Of a stretch of DNA of 64,000 nt, positions 32,201-40,048 are shown in pieces. Source of the DNA: G963556115 sp963667375 (GTDB taxonomy: Bacteria; Planctomycetota; SZUA-567). Location of the stretch: positions 2,046,001 through 2,110,000 of the forward strand of contig OY763323.1 in assembly GCA_963667375.1 (NCBI GenBank), given 5' to 3'. Each line of letters starts with the position of its first letter. Position 1 is the stretch's first letter. The position numbers and the translations under genes are program-made. A model generated the notes under the pieces. The model saw nothing but the letters and a program-made list of their open reading frames with translations, was not told the origin of the DNA and searched no databases.

Positions 32201-34005
32201 ATATAGTAAATACGATCTCCGGGCTTGGAACTATTGCCAGTGAGATACACGACCGGTTATTCTCCGGAATGATCTACGGCAAGGGTAGTGTGATTAACGG
32301 CAAGGCTGAGGCCAAGGCAATGCTGCACGGTCTTACCGGCTTTGTTGACGCGATATATGCTGCGAAGACTGCGTTCTGGACAGGTCACTCACGTTTTGGT
32401 GACAACTCCGAGAAGGCGGGGCAGATGAACCGGGGCTGGAGTAAGGAGAACCTTTATCTGCTTGCTCATGGTATCAAGGATGAAATGAGCCGGGAGGAGA
32501 TCGAGGCTATCGGCGGTATGGGTGGTCTGTCAAAGATTGTATATGATTCGTTTGATCTGGTCGGTAAGGCCAATAGAGCAATCAGTACCAATATTATGAT
32601 TGGTAGTGATGAGTTCCTAAGAACGCTGGCGTATAATATGCAGCGTCGGGCATTGGCATTCAGGGAGATGGAGAAGGCAAAGAAGAGCGGTATGGGTGAA
32701 GAGAAGGCGCAGGAAATCTATAATAACATTATGGATGATCAGAAGTGTCCGCAAGAGCTTCATGATGAGCTGGTCGAATATACCCGCTACCTTACTTTTC
32801 AGGATCCGATCAACCCGGAGAGCGGCTGGAAGAATATTGAGAATATCCGGCACAAGCATCCGGAGCTCATGCTGGTTATGCCGTTTCTGCGGACACCGCT
32901 GAATATTGCCAAGTGGGTAGGTACCAGGACTCCGCTGATAGCGAATATGTTCAGTGAGTACCGGGATGCGATGAGTAATAACGGTGATATGCGTACCAAG
33001 CAGCTTACCGAGGCACGTATGCTTACCGGGTCACTGCTCTGGCACACAGCGCTTATGCTGGCCGGTAGTGGGCTGCTTACCGGCAGTGGACCAACAGACG
33101 AGGATGAGAAAGAGATGCTGTACGCAACCGGTTGGCGGCCAAACTCACTCCATATTAACGGCAAGTATTATGAGCTGGGTCGTCTGGATCCGGTGGCTAC
33201 CTTCCTGAGTACGATGGCGTCATTTGTGGAGATTGCGTCTGATCTTGACCACGCAGATCTATCTGAGGTAGCAGCGGCGACCATGGGCTCGGCGCTCAAG
33301 GTGGCCGGGGACAAGTATTATCTCTCCGGACTCTCTGACTTTCTGATGGTCTTTAGGGACGGTGAGCGTTATGGCGCGCCGTTTCTTACCAAGCTGGCAG
33401 CGAATATTGTACCGTTCTCCGGTGCCAGACGTACCGTGACCAAGGGAATAGACCCGGTTATGCGTGAGGCAAGAGATCTGGTGCATATGATAGCGAAGGA
33501 TACACCGCTGGCGTCTATGGCCGCAGCAGCAAGGCGGACACCACTTGGTGAAGTGGTAAAGTATCATGGCGGTTCACTCAGCAGGATGTTCTCTCCGGTA
33601 CATACCGGTGAGGATGCGGGAGACCCGGTATATGATGAGATGTACCGTTTGTCGGATAATCAGGCTTTAAACATCGGCAAACCTCAGCGGTGGTTCAGAA
33701 GTAAGGATAAATCATTGAAGCTGGATTCACACCAGTACAGCAGGTATCTGGAGCTGTCCGGTGTGGGCGTGAAGATCGGCGGTATGAACGCCAAGGAGCG
33801 ACTGCAGCAACTTATCGCTCTACCGCAGTACCGGATGCTTGGAGATGAGCAGAAGGGAATGCTTGTTGGTAAGGTTATAAGGTCATACCGGAAGTATGCC
33901 AAGAAGAAGCTTATTCAGGAGGATGAGCGGGTGGCTGAGTTTTATGGCCAAGGTAGGAAGCAGACGCAGGCTGAGGAGCTGCTTGCTCTGACTCAAAGGG
34001 AATAA
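29263..34005 (+). CDS. Giant internal virion protein (T7 gp16 position) with nuclease-toxin-like and LPD38 domains
   Basis: The 1580-aa protein occupies the gp16 place (T7 gp16 is 1318 aa) but its domains differ. A hydrophobic glycine/alanine region at about 110-165 may insert in the membrane. At about 483-571 lies a segment resembling PBECR-type phage RNase/toxin domains (FKRHPEVTPELF...FTDIEGAYKS...GKRYRAVEVV...SFHYRK). A Pro/Gly/Asn-rich linker follows (about 577-625). The C-terminal part (about 1150-1420), with VMPFLRTPLNIAKW and ELGRLDPVATFLS, matches the LPD38 domain of phage polyvalent proteins. I see no lysozyme-type N-terminal transglycosylase like that of T7 gp16. It is probably ejected with DNA; the nuclease-like domain could act in the infected cell. 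Confidence 0.83.
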   Translation: MSEYDDYWEKSDNEYLATKRIDNRLQKQDEEDWSTGRWLGAVGTAAWQGARDGLLLDTPETFYRAARTIGDIFGSEDLQHWAGEGINDIKRSREEDPFYQVDADVMDDYVARSIYGGLSSVITSAASGAAGAAVGALTGGMGYIPMLAGYAFSHGGIFGLAEYDNYIDDAYTAFKQVNPKLTWQQVQDEVNSSAVISALAEAGLEAGGDLLMGKLLGNAGKAVVGSMGEQQAWRTAAAKTLKGILVTGPLSEMPPELATTAIQTSLRNQDGITKQSVAEAIKETFGSTYVSSMLFGAGGAVSEHGLNAGKRQQEQAESDMSQQTAAEERAQRAELYKNNSVIKSLVESDDPEKFFVSLKDKILERLSEQGVTDEQSYRELISKESSQIKPPVNLDPESAEFTESLNTTFADIGFIPVPKVGQESKFKGEPISTVDEFYKIVADFRGECEKDENYSPEFKRWRIGKIRPEQARVLKDATGFDFEGGVISFDTDFLKKMFKRHPEVTPELFTMLPYTIANFTDIEGAYKSRSRGEDIVATISVFDGKRYRAVEVVPGKFKQMYLKSFHYRKATQAEINEHDKKNPPPRDGGKLGGSMQTGNGSLDPTSENAPSPYTNNTPDSTLVNNIMQYGDKFVRYLRGDKQELTASEADFFERVKQDMQKDMESARKLGVVDKTALSRFNDLLGINGDQRFMSAEEHKAAVAEQWDLYTGKKEFDLENYDSVNSSLLVPEMENAEFRNERIHALGEHLTQVKEKDKHTTERLMQAGVQAVRNGVATPESLKRYHAAFANADTAIMAIGMLHEQMNQETNLAMMEARKTGRKEDAAYAMLKMEAANEMTEVLSGMGTTAGRALRAIRTIKEKSGEDLDNALKAVLGKKADEVNADMITRIISNMVKLAKPKKGGFTTKIQQLQEKVQGILEDKSKTGLSDEDMVLIRDLFANTDFLSLSAQIKQRTRYQRGRDIVIESTIAGMLTGTTTHIVNTISGLGTIASEIHDRLFSGMIYGKGSVINGKAEAKAMLHGLTGFVDAIYAAKTAFWTGHSRFGDNSEKAGQMNRGWSKENLYLLAHGIKDEMSREEIEAIGGMGGLSKIVYDSFDLVGKANRAISTNIMIGSDEFLRTLAYNMQRRALAFREMEKAKKSGMGEEKAQEIYNNIMDDQKCPQELHDELVEYTRYLTFQDPINPESGWKNIENIRHKHPELMLVMPFLRTPLNIAKWVGTRTPLIANMFSEYRDAMSNNGDMRTKQLTEARMLTGSLLWHTALMLAGSGLLTGSGPTDEDEKEMLYATGWRPNSLHINGKYYELGRLDPVATFLSTMASFVEIASDLDHADLSEVAAATMGSALKVAGDKYYLSGLSDFLMVFRDGERYGAPFLTKLAANIVPFSGARRTVTKGIDPVMREARDLVHMIAKDTPLASMAAAARRTPLGEVVKYHGGSLSRMFSPVHTGEDAGDPVYDEMYRLSDNQALNIGKPQRWFRSKDKSLKLDSHQYSRYLELSGVGVKIGGMNAKERLQQLIALPQYRMLGDEQKGMLVGKVIRSYRKYAKKKLIQEDERVAEFYGQGRKQTQAEELLALTQRE
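31000..31041 (-). repeat. Terminator-like hairpin inside the giant ejection-protein gene
   Basis: CCCCCA (31009-31014) pairs with TGGGGG (31023-31028) around CCTCGCGA. On the minus strand it is followed by AT and eight T (the A run 31000-31007), the form of an intrinsic terminator for leftward transcription. A second G run lies at 31036-31040. The coded residues (KNPPPRDGGKLGG) form the linker after the nuclease-like domain. Confidence 0.6.
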
Positions 34006-34017
34006 AGGAGGAGAATA

Positions 34018-36225
34018 TTGGAGTATTTAAGTAGGATTACGTATAGTGCAACGGGGACTGTGGATTATTTCGCAGTCCCTCCTGCTTATATGAAGAAGAC
34101 AGATATCCATGTGCTGGTTGACGGGGTGGAGTCCGCATTTGTCTGGCTTGACGATCAGACGGTACAGCTCTCACCTACGCCTGCAGCAGGGACGCAGGTT
34201 GAAATTTACCGGGATGTTGAGAAGAAGAAGCGGGTGGCGGTATTCAAGGACGGCAGCTTTCTGACTGAGTCCGATATGAACCTCAGTGCGACACAGCAGT
34301 TTATGATCTCACAGGAGGCGATTGATATTGCTAAGATGTCTCTGGTGTCGTCTGCGGAGACTACAGCGGTTGCGGCAGAGGCACACGACCTGTCGGTTGC
34401 AGCGCGCGATGATGCCGCGGAAGCACTTAATACTTCCAATACCGCTATTGAAACGGCTGCTCAGGCGAATACTACAGCGGAGGCTGCAGACACCAAAGCG
34501 GATCAGGCGGTAGCGGAGGTTACTGCGGCTGTAAATAGGGTAATTGCTGCGGAGGCAGCAGTCTCGCAGAAAGCCAATATTGATGGTAGCAATCTTATTG
34601 TTGCGGATGTGTTGCGGGTTCTCGGATTCAGAGATGAGGATTTGAACCTTGATTTATCAGATCTGGCAACCAAGGGTGAAACTGCGGAGTTACGCTTGCA
34701 GCTTGCACCTTTTGATGTTGGTACCAACGGCACCTATATTTTAAGGGTGAATGGTGTCGATCTTGCCAGAGCTGATCTGAGTAATGTCGATACTTCCAGC
34801 TTTGTTGGTACTGATGCTAATAATGCAGATTCTGAGGCGTTTCGTAGTTTGGTTGGTATGCCGGAGGTTGAGAGTAATATCACAGGATTACAGGCCGAAG
34901 TAGCTTCTACTGGCAGTAATGTTGCGGCTATAGCTTCAAGGGTTACTTTGCTGGAGAATGACGACGTTCAGGCATTGTGTTATGCACCTCAGACTATTAT
35001 TGCTGGGGCTACCGGTGACTTACCGGACGGGTGGAATGACGGAGATTGTGACCGTCCGGCTGCGCATATCTTTTCAAGCGGAACTAGTGAGCTTACGATT
35101 CTAGCTGGCTTACAGGTCGCCGCAGGGTACGAAGGGTCTGTGTATGTTTCGGACGCACTAATAGAAGACACCACAATTGATATATCAGATCTAATAAGCG
35201 GTACGAATGGTACAGGCTACATTTATTCAAATATAGGCACAGATGGCAGCCAATCATTTGGCTATACGGAAAATCAACCACAAGTTGGAATTCAGAAAAA
35301 TGACTATTCAGACTTTGTACCAACGTTATCAGCTAATACTGATAAGGGTTTCATAGTTTCGATATCATCGTCTTACTCAACTGAGTATCCACCCTATAAA
35401 GGCTATGATGGCGTAATTACTCAAAACACAGGAGTGATAACTTCAAGTTCTGCATACAGTTCTTTAATTGGCGACGAAAGTATGTATATAGAACTGGAAT
35501 CAGGTGAAGCGTTCGAAACTAACGGAATTATGCTAATGCCATATGCCGTATCATCGGTTTTATATGGAATGCCCGCTAATTTCACCATAGACGGTTCAGA
35601 TGATGGCGGAGAAAACTGGACTAATGTTTTCCGGGCAACTGACATTACAGGTTGGAAACTCCAAACATATAAGCGCTTTACTTGGGATAAGGTGTCATAT
35701 AAGAAATATCGAATAAATTGCACTAAGCTTGCTTTCTCAACGTATTTCGCTTTGACAGAAATTAAGTGGTTACAACCGTTACCCGGTTGCTTTTACAATA
35801 CAGCCAAACAAAGTCACTATGATAATGGAGGCAATCCTATCCGGCGCGTATTTATAGGTAGGATTGATATTGCTAACGGTGCTATCGAAAGTATTGTGAA
35901 CTATCAGCATGGTACCGAATATCTCGGAGCTGCTAAGGAAGGCACAATCCTTGCAAAAAATACGATACAATATGAGGAAAAGCCATTCTTAGGTAACGGT
36001 ACTGCTATTGCTGAAATTTTTAACGCTAACATGTGGGGCGAACCCGGTTGGTTCTATAACTCTGGAGGTGTGGGTGTAAAAGCAATCACGGTTGAGGGGA
36101 ACTTTCAGATTGTTACCGGTAGTTTATATCTTACTTCTGGTGGTTCTGGGGCAAGTGGCGGTGCTGATTTTGATACGTCACCGACAAGCGCATTATGCCG
36201 TTATCGTTATAAGAGATCATGGTAA
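34018..36225 (+). CDS. Tail fibre protein (T7 gp17-like N-terminus, discoidin-like receptor domain)
   Basis: The 735-aa protein starts at TTG behind GGAGGAG. Residues 1-110 match the gp17 virion-attachment domain (TGTVDYFAVPPAYM, VEIYRDVEKKKRVAVFKDGSFL, LSATQQF). An alanine-rich coiled region follows (about 100-190). Residues about 443-585 look like an F5/8-type C (discoidin) domain: SISSSYSTEYPPYKGYDG, FTIDGSDDGGENWTNVF, KKYRINCT and FALTEIKW. The last 150 residues have FIGRIDIANGAIESI, common near fibre tips. The DNA from about 35170 is AT-rich compared with the start of the gene, so the receptor-binding part was probably exchanged. It should set host specificity. Confidence 0.88.
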   Translation: MEYLSRITYSATGTVDYFAVPPAYMKKTDIHVLVDGVESAFVWLDDQTVQLSPTPAAGTQVEIYRDVEKKKRVAVFKDGSFLTESDMNLSATQQFMISQEAIDIAKMSLVSSAETTAVAAEAHDLSVAARDDAAEALNTSNTAIETAAQANTTAEAADTKADQAVAEVTAAVNRVIAAEAAVSQKANIDGSNLIVADVLRVLGFRDEDLNLDLSDLATKGETAELRLQLAPFDVGTNGTYILRVNGVDLARADLSNVDTSSFVGTDANNADSEAFRSLVGMPEVESNITGLQAEVASTGSNVAAIASRVTLLENDDVQALCYAPQTIIAGATGDLPDGWNDGDCDRPAAHIFSSGTSELTILAGLQVAAGYEGSVYVSDALIEDTTIDISDLISGTNGTGYIYSNIGTDGSQSFGYTENQPQVGIQKNDYSDFVPTLSANTDKGFIVSISSSYSTEYPPYKGYDGVITQNTGVITSSSAYSSLIGDESMYIELESGEAFETNGIMLMPYAVSSVLYGMPANFTIDGSDDGGENWTNVFRATDITGWKLQTYKRFTWDKVSYKKYRINCTKLAFSTYFALTEIKWLQPLPGCFYNTAKQSHYDNGGNPIRRVFIGRIDIANGAIESIVNYQHGTEYLGAAKEGTILAKNTIQYEEKPFLGNGTAIAEIFNANMWGEPGWFYNSGGVGVKAITVEGNFQIVTGSLYLTSGGSGASGGADFDTSPTSALCRYRYKRSW

Positions 36226-36244
36226 ATAAGAGAAAGGGAAGGCA

Positions 36245-36709
36245 ATGCCTAAAGGAATTTACGGGAAAATTGGAAGTACCACTGAATATGCAAACCCAAG
36301 CAAAAACGCAATAGCTAAACTTAATCTTATTAAAATGGAGACGATGCGTCCAGATGGAGTGGGTTATGTGGCACTTGAGGACGGAACTTGGGGTGTAACA
36401 GAGGAAGCAACTCAAGCATTATATGAAGCTGAACTTGTGACACTGGATCCGTTGCAGCTGCATATTATGCGGCATGAGCGTAATGGTGATACTGAGCGGG
36501 CGGCGCGGGCGGAGCTTGAATTTGAGATTGCTCAGGCAAAGATATTTGAGAAGTACGGCAAGGGCGAGACTGTGCTGGTTACGGAAGGTGGCGAGTGTTA
36601 TCATACCGACCCGGACTGTACTGGCTTAGCGAATGCGGTCAATGTGCTGGAAATTAATAAATCAGACGGGCTGGAGAATTACAGCCCATGTTCAATATGT
36701 TGTAATTAA
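36245..36709 (+). CDS. Fibre-associated hypothetical protein with C-terminal metal-binding motif
   Basis: The 154-aa protein has an unplaced N-terminal part (MPKGIYGKIGS), a helical middle (ERAARAELEFEIAQAKIFEKYG) and a C-terminal motif GGECYHTDPDCTGL...YSPCSICC. This resembles the YH-x-x-x-C...PC-x-x-C cluster found at the ends of some secreted nucleases and phage proteins. The cluster could bind zinc. It lies 19 bp after the fibre gene and may be a fibre chaperone or accessory. Confidence 0.6.
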   Translation: MPKGIYGKIGSTTEYANPSKNAIAKLNLIKMETMRPDGVGYVALEDGTWGVTEEATQALYEAELVTLDPLQLHIMRHERNGDTERAARAELEFEIAQAKIFEKYGKGETVLVTEGGECYHTDPDCTGLANAVNVLEINKSDGLENYSPCSICCN

Positions 36710-36723
36710 GGAGGAGGGGAATT

Positions 36724-37104
36724 ATGGGAATTAGTAAATTTTTATTTAAGATCGTGCTGGCTATACTGCTAGCACTTACTGTTATCTGTTGCTGTGCCCT
36801 TACTGGATGTGCACCTATTAATGGTGCCTTGGCGCAGAAAAACAGCACTATGAGCGAAGCCAGTAATGATTCTATGAACTTCGGTGACGGGGTTGTGGTG
36901 GATCCGGTAGAGCTGGTCGCGGCCAAGACTGCACAGAAAACAGCAGTAATACGGGCGGAGAAAGAGCCGTGGCGTATAATGGCCTATTCATTTGCTCTGC
37001 CGATAGGTTTGGGACTGGTATGCGGCATTGTGTTTATGATTATCTGGATCAAAGCATATCTGGCCAAGTCGCCATGGGATAAGAGTCGAGAGGAAAAGGC
37101 CTGA
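36724..37104 (+). CDS. Putative unimolecular spanin (u-spanin)
   Basis: The 126-aa protein has an N-terminal lipoprotein signal with lipobox LTGC (Cys29), a periplasmic segment of about 55 residues and a membrane helix at about 86-108 (IMAYSFALPIGLGLVCGIVF). A short basic tail follows. Outer-membrane lipid anchor plus inner-membrane helix is the topology of u-spanins such as T1 gp11, which fuse the two membranes at the last lysis step. It overlaps the next gene by one base and lies between fibre and terminase genes, the place of lysis genes in T7. Confidence 0.7.
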   Translation: MGISKFLFKIVLAILLALTVICCCALTGCAPINGALAQKNSTMSEASNDSMNFGDGVVVDPVELVAAKTAQKTAVIRAEKEPWRIMAYSFALPIGLGLVCGIVFMIIWIKAYLAKSPWDKSREEKA

Positions 37105-37415
37105 TGGGTGAAGACCAGATATCAGAGATTTTAAGACGACTTGAGACAATGACCAACGAATTGCATAGTTGCTCGCGAGAGGTGTCAAAACTCAGCGGCA
37201 TAGTTGATCAGGTTACTAACAGGACGATAGAAGATCTTAAAAATAGGGTTACAGCACTTGAGGAAAAGCACAGTAAGGATATCGGGGATCTGTACAAATT
37301 AATGCGAGATCACGAGAAGGAAAATCACTCCAGCAAGATGCTGTCTCAACTTCTGATTAACCTTGGAACTATGGCCGCTACAGTTGGAACGATGTATTTA
37401 ATGATGAAGGAGTAA
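37104..37415 (+). CDS. Putative holin or holin-associated protein with one C-terminal TM helix
   Basis: The 103-aa protein has a long amphipathic, heptad-like region (about 5-75: ILRRLETMTNEL, VSKLSGIVDQV, LKNRVTALEEK) and a C-terminal hydrophobic helix (about 80-100, LSQLLINLGTMAATVGTMYLMM). This resembles XhlA-type lysis proteins. It is translationally coupled to the putative spanin. Position matches T7 gene 17.5 (holin). Confidence 0.65.
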   Translation: MGEDQISEILRRLETMTNELHSCSREVSKLSGIVDQVTNRTIEDLKNRVTALEEKHSKDIGDLYKLMRDHEKENHSSKMLSQLLINLGTMAATVGTMYLMMKE

Positions 37416-37417
37416 GT

Positions 37418-37699
37418 ATGGGACTGCAGAAACTTGATGAGTTATTTGAGGCTGCTTGTGATGCTGTTATAGAAGGATTACAGGCGAATGGTGAGGAGGC
37501 TATTAAAGTGAGGCCGAACCTTGCCAAGGCTGCTGTTGAGCTGTTGAAGTTTTCTGGTCATGAGCTTAATTATGAAGCCAGCCCCAAAGCAAGGCAGATA
37601 TCTGAAATGGTTAATACTGATCAAGGAAATATAATTGAAGCAGAATTTACTCTGCCTTTCACCGGGGACGACCAGCCAGTAATGAAAAAGGGAGGATAA
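37418..37699 (+). CDS. Terminase small subunit (T7 gp18-like)
   Basis: The 93-aa protein (T7 gp18, 89 aa) lies directly before the large subunit. It is helical with VRPNLAKAAVELLKFSGHELN, and its place, size and coupling fit the DNA-recognition subunit of the packaging motor. Confidence 0.8.
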   Translation: MGLQKLDELFEAACDAVIEGLQANGEEAIKVRPNLAKAAVELLKFSGHELNYEASPKARQISEMVNTDQGNIIEAEFTLPFTGDDQPVMKKGG

Positions 37700-37714
37700 A
37701 CCGGGAGGGGATAA

Positions 37715-39478
37715 TTGAAAGAAAGAGATATAGCTGCACTGAATGCGGAATGGGATGCCAACTATCGGTACTCATTCCGCAACTTTTTATATCTGGTCTG
37801 GCATAACGTTGAGGAGATACGTTCAGACCCGACTATTATTCAGTATGATATTGCCAATCACCTGCAGTATGGTTCTACACGTACCTGTATTGAGGCGCTG
37901 CGCGGTCTGGGTAAATCCTATATTACCTGTGCTTATGCAGCGTGGAGGCTCAGGAATGACCCTGCTGAGGCGATTCTGGTGGTATCTGCGAATATTAATA
38001 AGGCAAAGAAGAACTGCCGCTTTATTCGTGATATAGTTTATAACATAGATATTATGAAGCCGCTCAGGCTTACCGATGCGCAGAGACGGGACAGGAGTCG
38101 TAAGTACTACGATAGTGTGCTGATGTTCGACGTGAACGGCGCAGGAATGAAGCAGGTGCCGTCTGTGAACTGTGTCGGTATCGAAGGTCAGGTAACCGGT
38201 GACCGTGCGACTCTGATTATCTGTGACGACGTAGAGGTGTCTACCAATTCTCTTACCAAGACTCAGCGAGCCAAGATTGAGCTCTTGGTGACCGAGTTTG
38301 ACGCCGTAATCAAGCCGGGTGCGGGAAACCGTATTATCTACCTTGGTACACCGCACAGTATTGACAGCTTATACAATACTCTTCCTAAGAAGGGGTATGA
38401 TGTTAAGATGTGGCCGGCAGAGGTTCCTGATGCGGGCTGGATGGAGTACTATGGTCAGTATCTCGGTGACTGTATTCTGGAGATGCTGGATAATGGTATC
38501 AAGACCGGCACACCGACAGACTCACGTTTTGACAAGTGGGACTTGATGCAGCGTAAGGCCTCTATGGGTACCAAGTATCCGCAGCAGTATATGCTGGATA
38601 TCAGAGAGAGCGATGCCAACAGGTATCCGCTCAAGCTGAAAGACCTGATAGTAACTGACATTGATCATCACCGGGGTAGCGTTCACCTTGCGTGGTCCAG
38701 CTCACCAGAGCTGGTCTGGCAGGATTTGGATCCTATCTGTAATAGAGGCGATGCCTGTTATCGGCCATTCCGCATAGATCCGCGATTCCAGGAATATGAA
38801 GAGTCGGTAATGATTATCGATCCGTCCGGTGCCGGTGAGGATTTGACAGCTATCTGTGTAATGAAGCTGCTGCACGGTCGTTTATTCTGTACTGAGCTGC
38901 GTGGTCTGAAAGGCGGCTTCGGTAAAGAGGTGCTTGAAGAAATCTCAGAGCTGGCCAAGTATGAGCGGGTAAATAAGATCCTTGTTGAGACCAATATGGG
39001 CGGTGGTGGTGAGCGTGGCGGTATGTTCGGTGAGCTCCTGCGCCCTGTACTGGCCAAGTACTACAGGTGTGATATAGAAGGTATCTGGAACCACAGGCAA
39101 AAAGAGCTGCGTATCTGTGATACTCTTGAGCCGGTATTTAATAATCATCGTCTGGTAATAGACAAGGGCATTATAGCTCGTGATGCTAACCAGTCTACAA
39201 TGGTTGAGGAAGAACACCGTCTCTGCTACCAGATAACACGTATGACTCGTGAGAAGGGCGCTATAGGCCACGACGACCTTATCGACGCTCTGGCTATGGC
39301 TGTAGCCTACTTTGAGGAAAAGCTGGCCATAGGTAGCGAGGAAGCACTCGACAACTATCAGAACGAACGCTGGGAAGAGATGATGCGGCAATTCGAGGAG
39401 ATGGCTGGTAATGACTACAGCGATAACGAATCTGTATTTGTCTCTACTGGCTACAACTTAACCAATGGCCTCAACTGA
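37715..39478 (+). CDS. Terminase large subunit (T7 gp19-like)
   Basis: The 587-aa protein (T7 gp19, 586 aa) has the ATPase Walker A variant ALRGLGKSY (Lys67), a Walker B ATLIICDDVEV (Asp171-Asp172) and a C-terminal RNase H-like nuclease beginning VMIIDPSGAGEDLTA. GHDDLIDALAMAVAYF ends the nuclease domain. It translocates DNA into the procapsid and cuts concatemers. The start is TTG behind GGGAGGGG. It is the last gene of the late module, as in T7. Confidence 0.96.
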   Translation: MKERDIAALNAEWDANYRYSFRNFLYLVWHNVEEIRSDPTIIQYDIANHLQYGSTRTCIEALRGLGKSYITCAYAAWRLRNDPAEAILVVSANINKAKKNCRFIRDIVYNIDIMKPLRLTDAQRRDRSRKYYDSVLMFDVNGAGMKQVPSVNCVGIEGQVTGDRATLIICDDVEVSTNSLTKTQRAKIELLVTEFDAVIKPGAGNRIIYLGTPHSIDSLYNTLPKKGYDVKMWPAEVPDAGWMEYYGQYLGDCILEMLDNGIKTGTPTDSRFDKWDLMQRKASMGTKYPQQYMLDIRESDANRYPLKLKDLIVTDIDHHRGSVHLAWSSSPELVWQDLDPICNRGDACYRPFRIDPRFQEYEESVMIIDPSGAGEDLTAICVMKLLHGRLFCTELRGLKGGFGKEVLEEISELAKYERVNKILVETNMGGGGERGGMFGELLRPVLAKYYRCDIEGIWNHRQKELRICDTLEPVFNNHRLVIDKGIIARDANQSTMVEEEHRLCYQITRMTREKGAIGHDDLIDALAMAVAYFEEKLAIGSEEALDNYQNERWEEMMRQFEEMAGNDYSDNESVFVSTGYNLTNGLN

Positions 39479-39543
39479 TCTCTCTATAGCTATAGTAATA
39501 GACTATAACTGTCAGGGCAGAGGCTTCTAAATTTTATAGTGCA

Positions 39544-39629
39544 TTGATAAGGGGGTCTACAGGGGCGCGCGCGAAAATTCTCCTCACCCCCATAGGGGGT
39601 ATAAAACCGGCCTCCGACCCTCTTATCAA
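39544..39629. repeat. Nested palindrome downstream of terL
   Basis: Outer arms TTGATAAGGGGGTC (39544-39557) and GACCCTCTTATCAA (39616-39629) pair at 13 of 14 positions, the exception being a G-T wobble. Inside is a perfect hairpin ACCCCC-ATA-GGGGGT (39586-39600) and a GCGCGCGC run (39565-39572). It may act as late terminator or packaging-site structure. Confidence 0.7.
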
Positions 39630-39982
39630 GACTTTTGTCTATGATCTATGATAGAAAAGCTCTATATTTATAGTGTATTTCTTATTATTTTAGAGAACTA
39701 CACTTCTCTAAATGGTCGATTCTGGGCTGATCTGGTGGTATCTATATTATTTTTATAGCTGTTCATCTATCTATTATCCCTTGTTTTTTTTCATTCTCAC
39801 CTCTCAAGCTGTCTTATCTGCTCATATTATTTGATTGCTATAGATTATATTTCCTGCTTGCAGTCTCTCGGCTCTCTTGCTATCATTAGTTATCAATAGT
39901 TATTGACTGCTGATATTCCTATAGCTGGGACAGTGAATAGCTATTGCTATATCTATAGGGGCTCTCTCTCCTGTATTGGGAT

Positions 39983-40017
39983 TAATTACGCTCTCTATTA
40001 TATTGCTCCAAAGTCAG
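39983..40017 (-). promoter_or_regulatory. Late-module motif, copy B (inverted)
   Basis: The complement of 39999-40017 is identical to the 19-bp core of copy A, and GTAATTA recurs at the same nine-base distance (39989-39983). In minus-strand sense it contains TATAAT. It lies 32 bp before the RHH gene and points away from it, into the terL 3' region. Copies A and B enclose exactly the late module. Confidence 0.62.
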
Positions 40018-40048
40018 GTTTTTTTGTATTAAATAAATAGGGTTAATC

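Larger units (their letters stand above)
39479..40048. other. 570-bp structured noncoding region after terL
   Basis: No open frame of note is present on either strand. The region contains five exact CTATAG hexamers (39484, 39490, 39838, 39919, 39953), the same core that ends T7-class promoters. It also has a nested palindrome (39544-39629), a hairpin TTTAGAGA/TCTCTAAA (39689-39696 with 39705-39712) and the inverted copy of the late motif (39983-40017). In T7-like phages the genome end and packaging signals follow the terminase genes, so this is the likely packaging/junction region. An untranslated leftward RNA from copy B would also fit. Confidence 0.6.

Noticed and set aside
17896..40017. 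Inverted repeats as ends of a transposon carrying the virion genes
   Set aside because: There is no transposase and no target duplication, and the contents are a normal phage late module.
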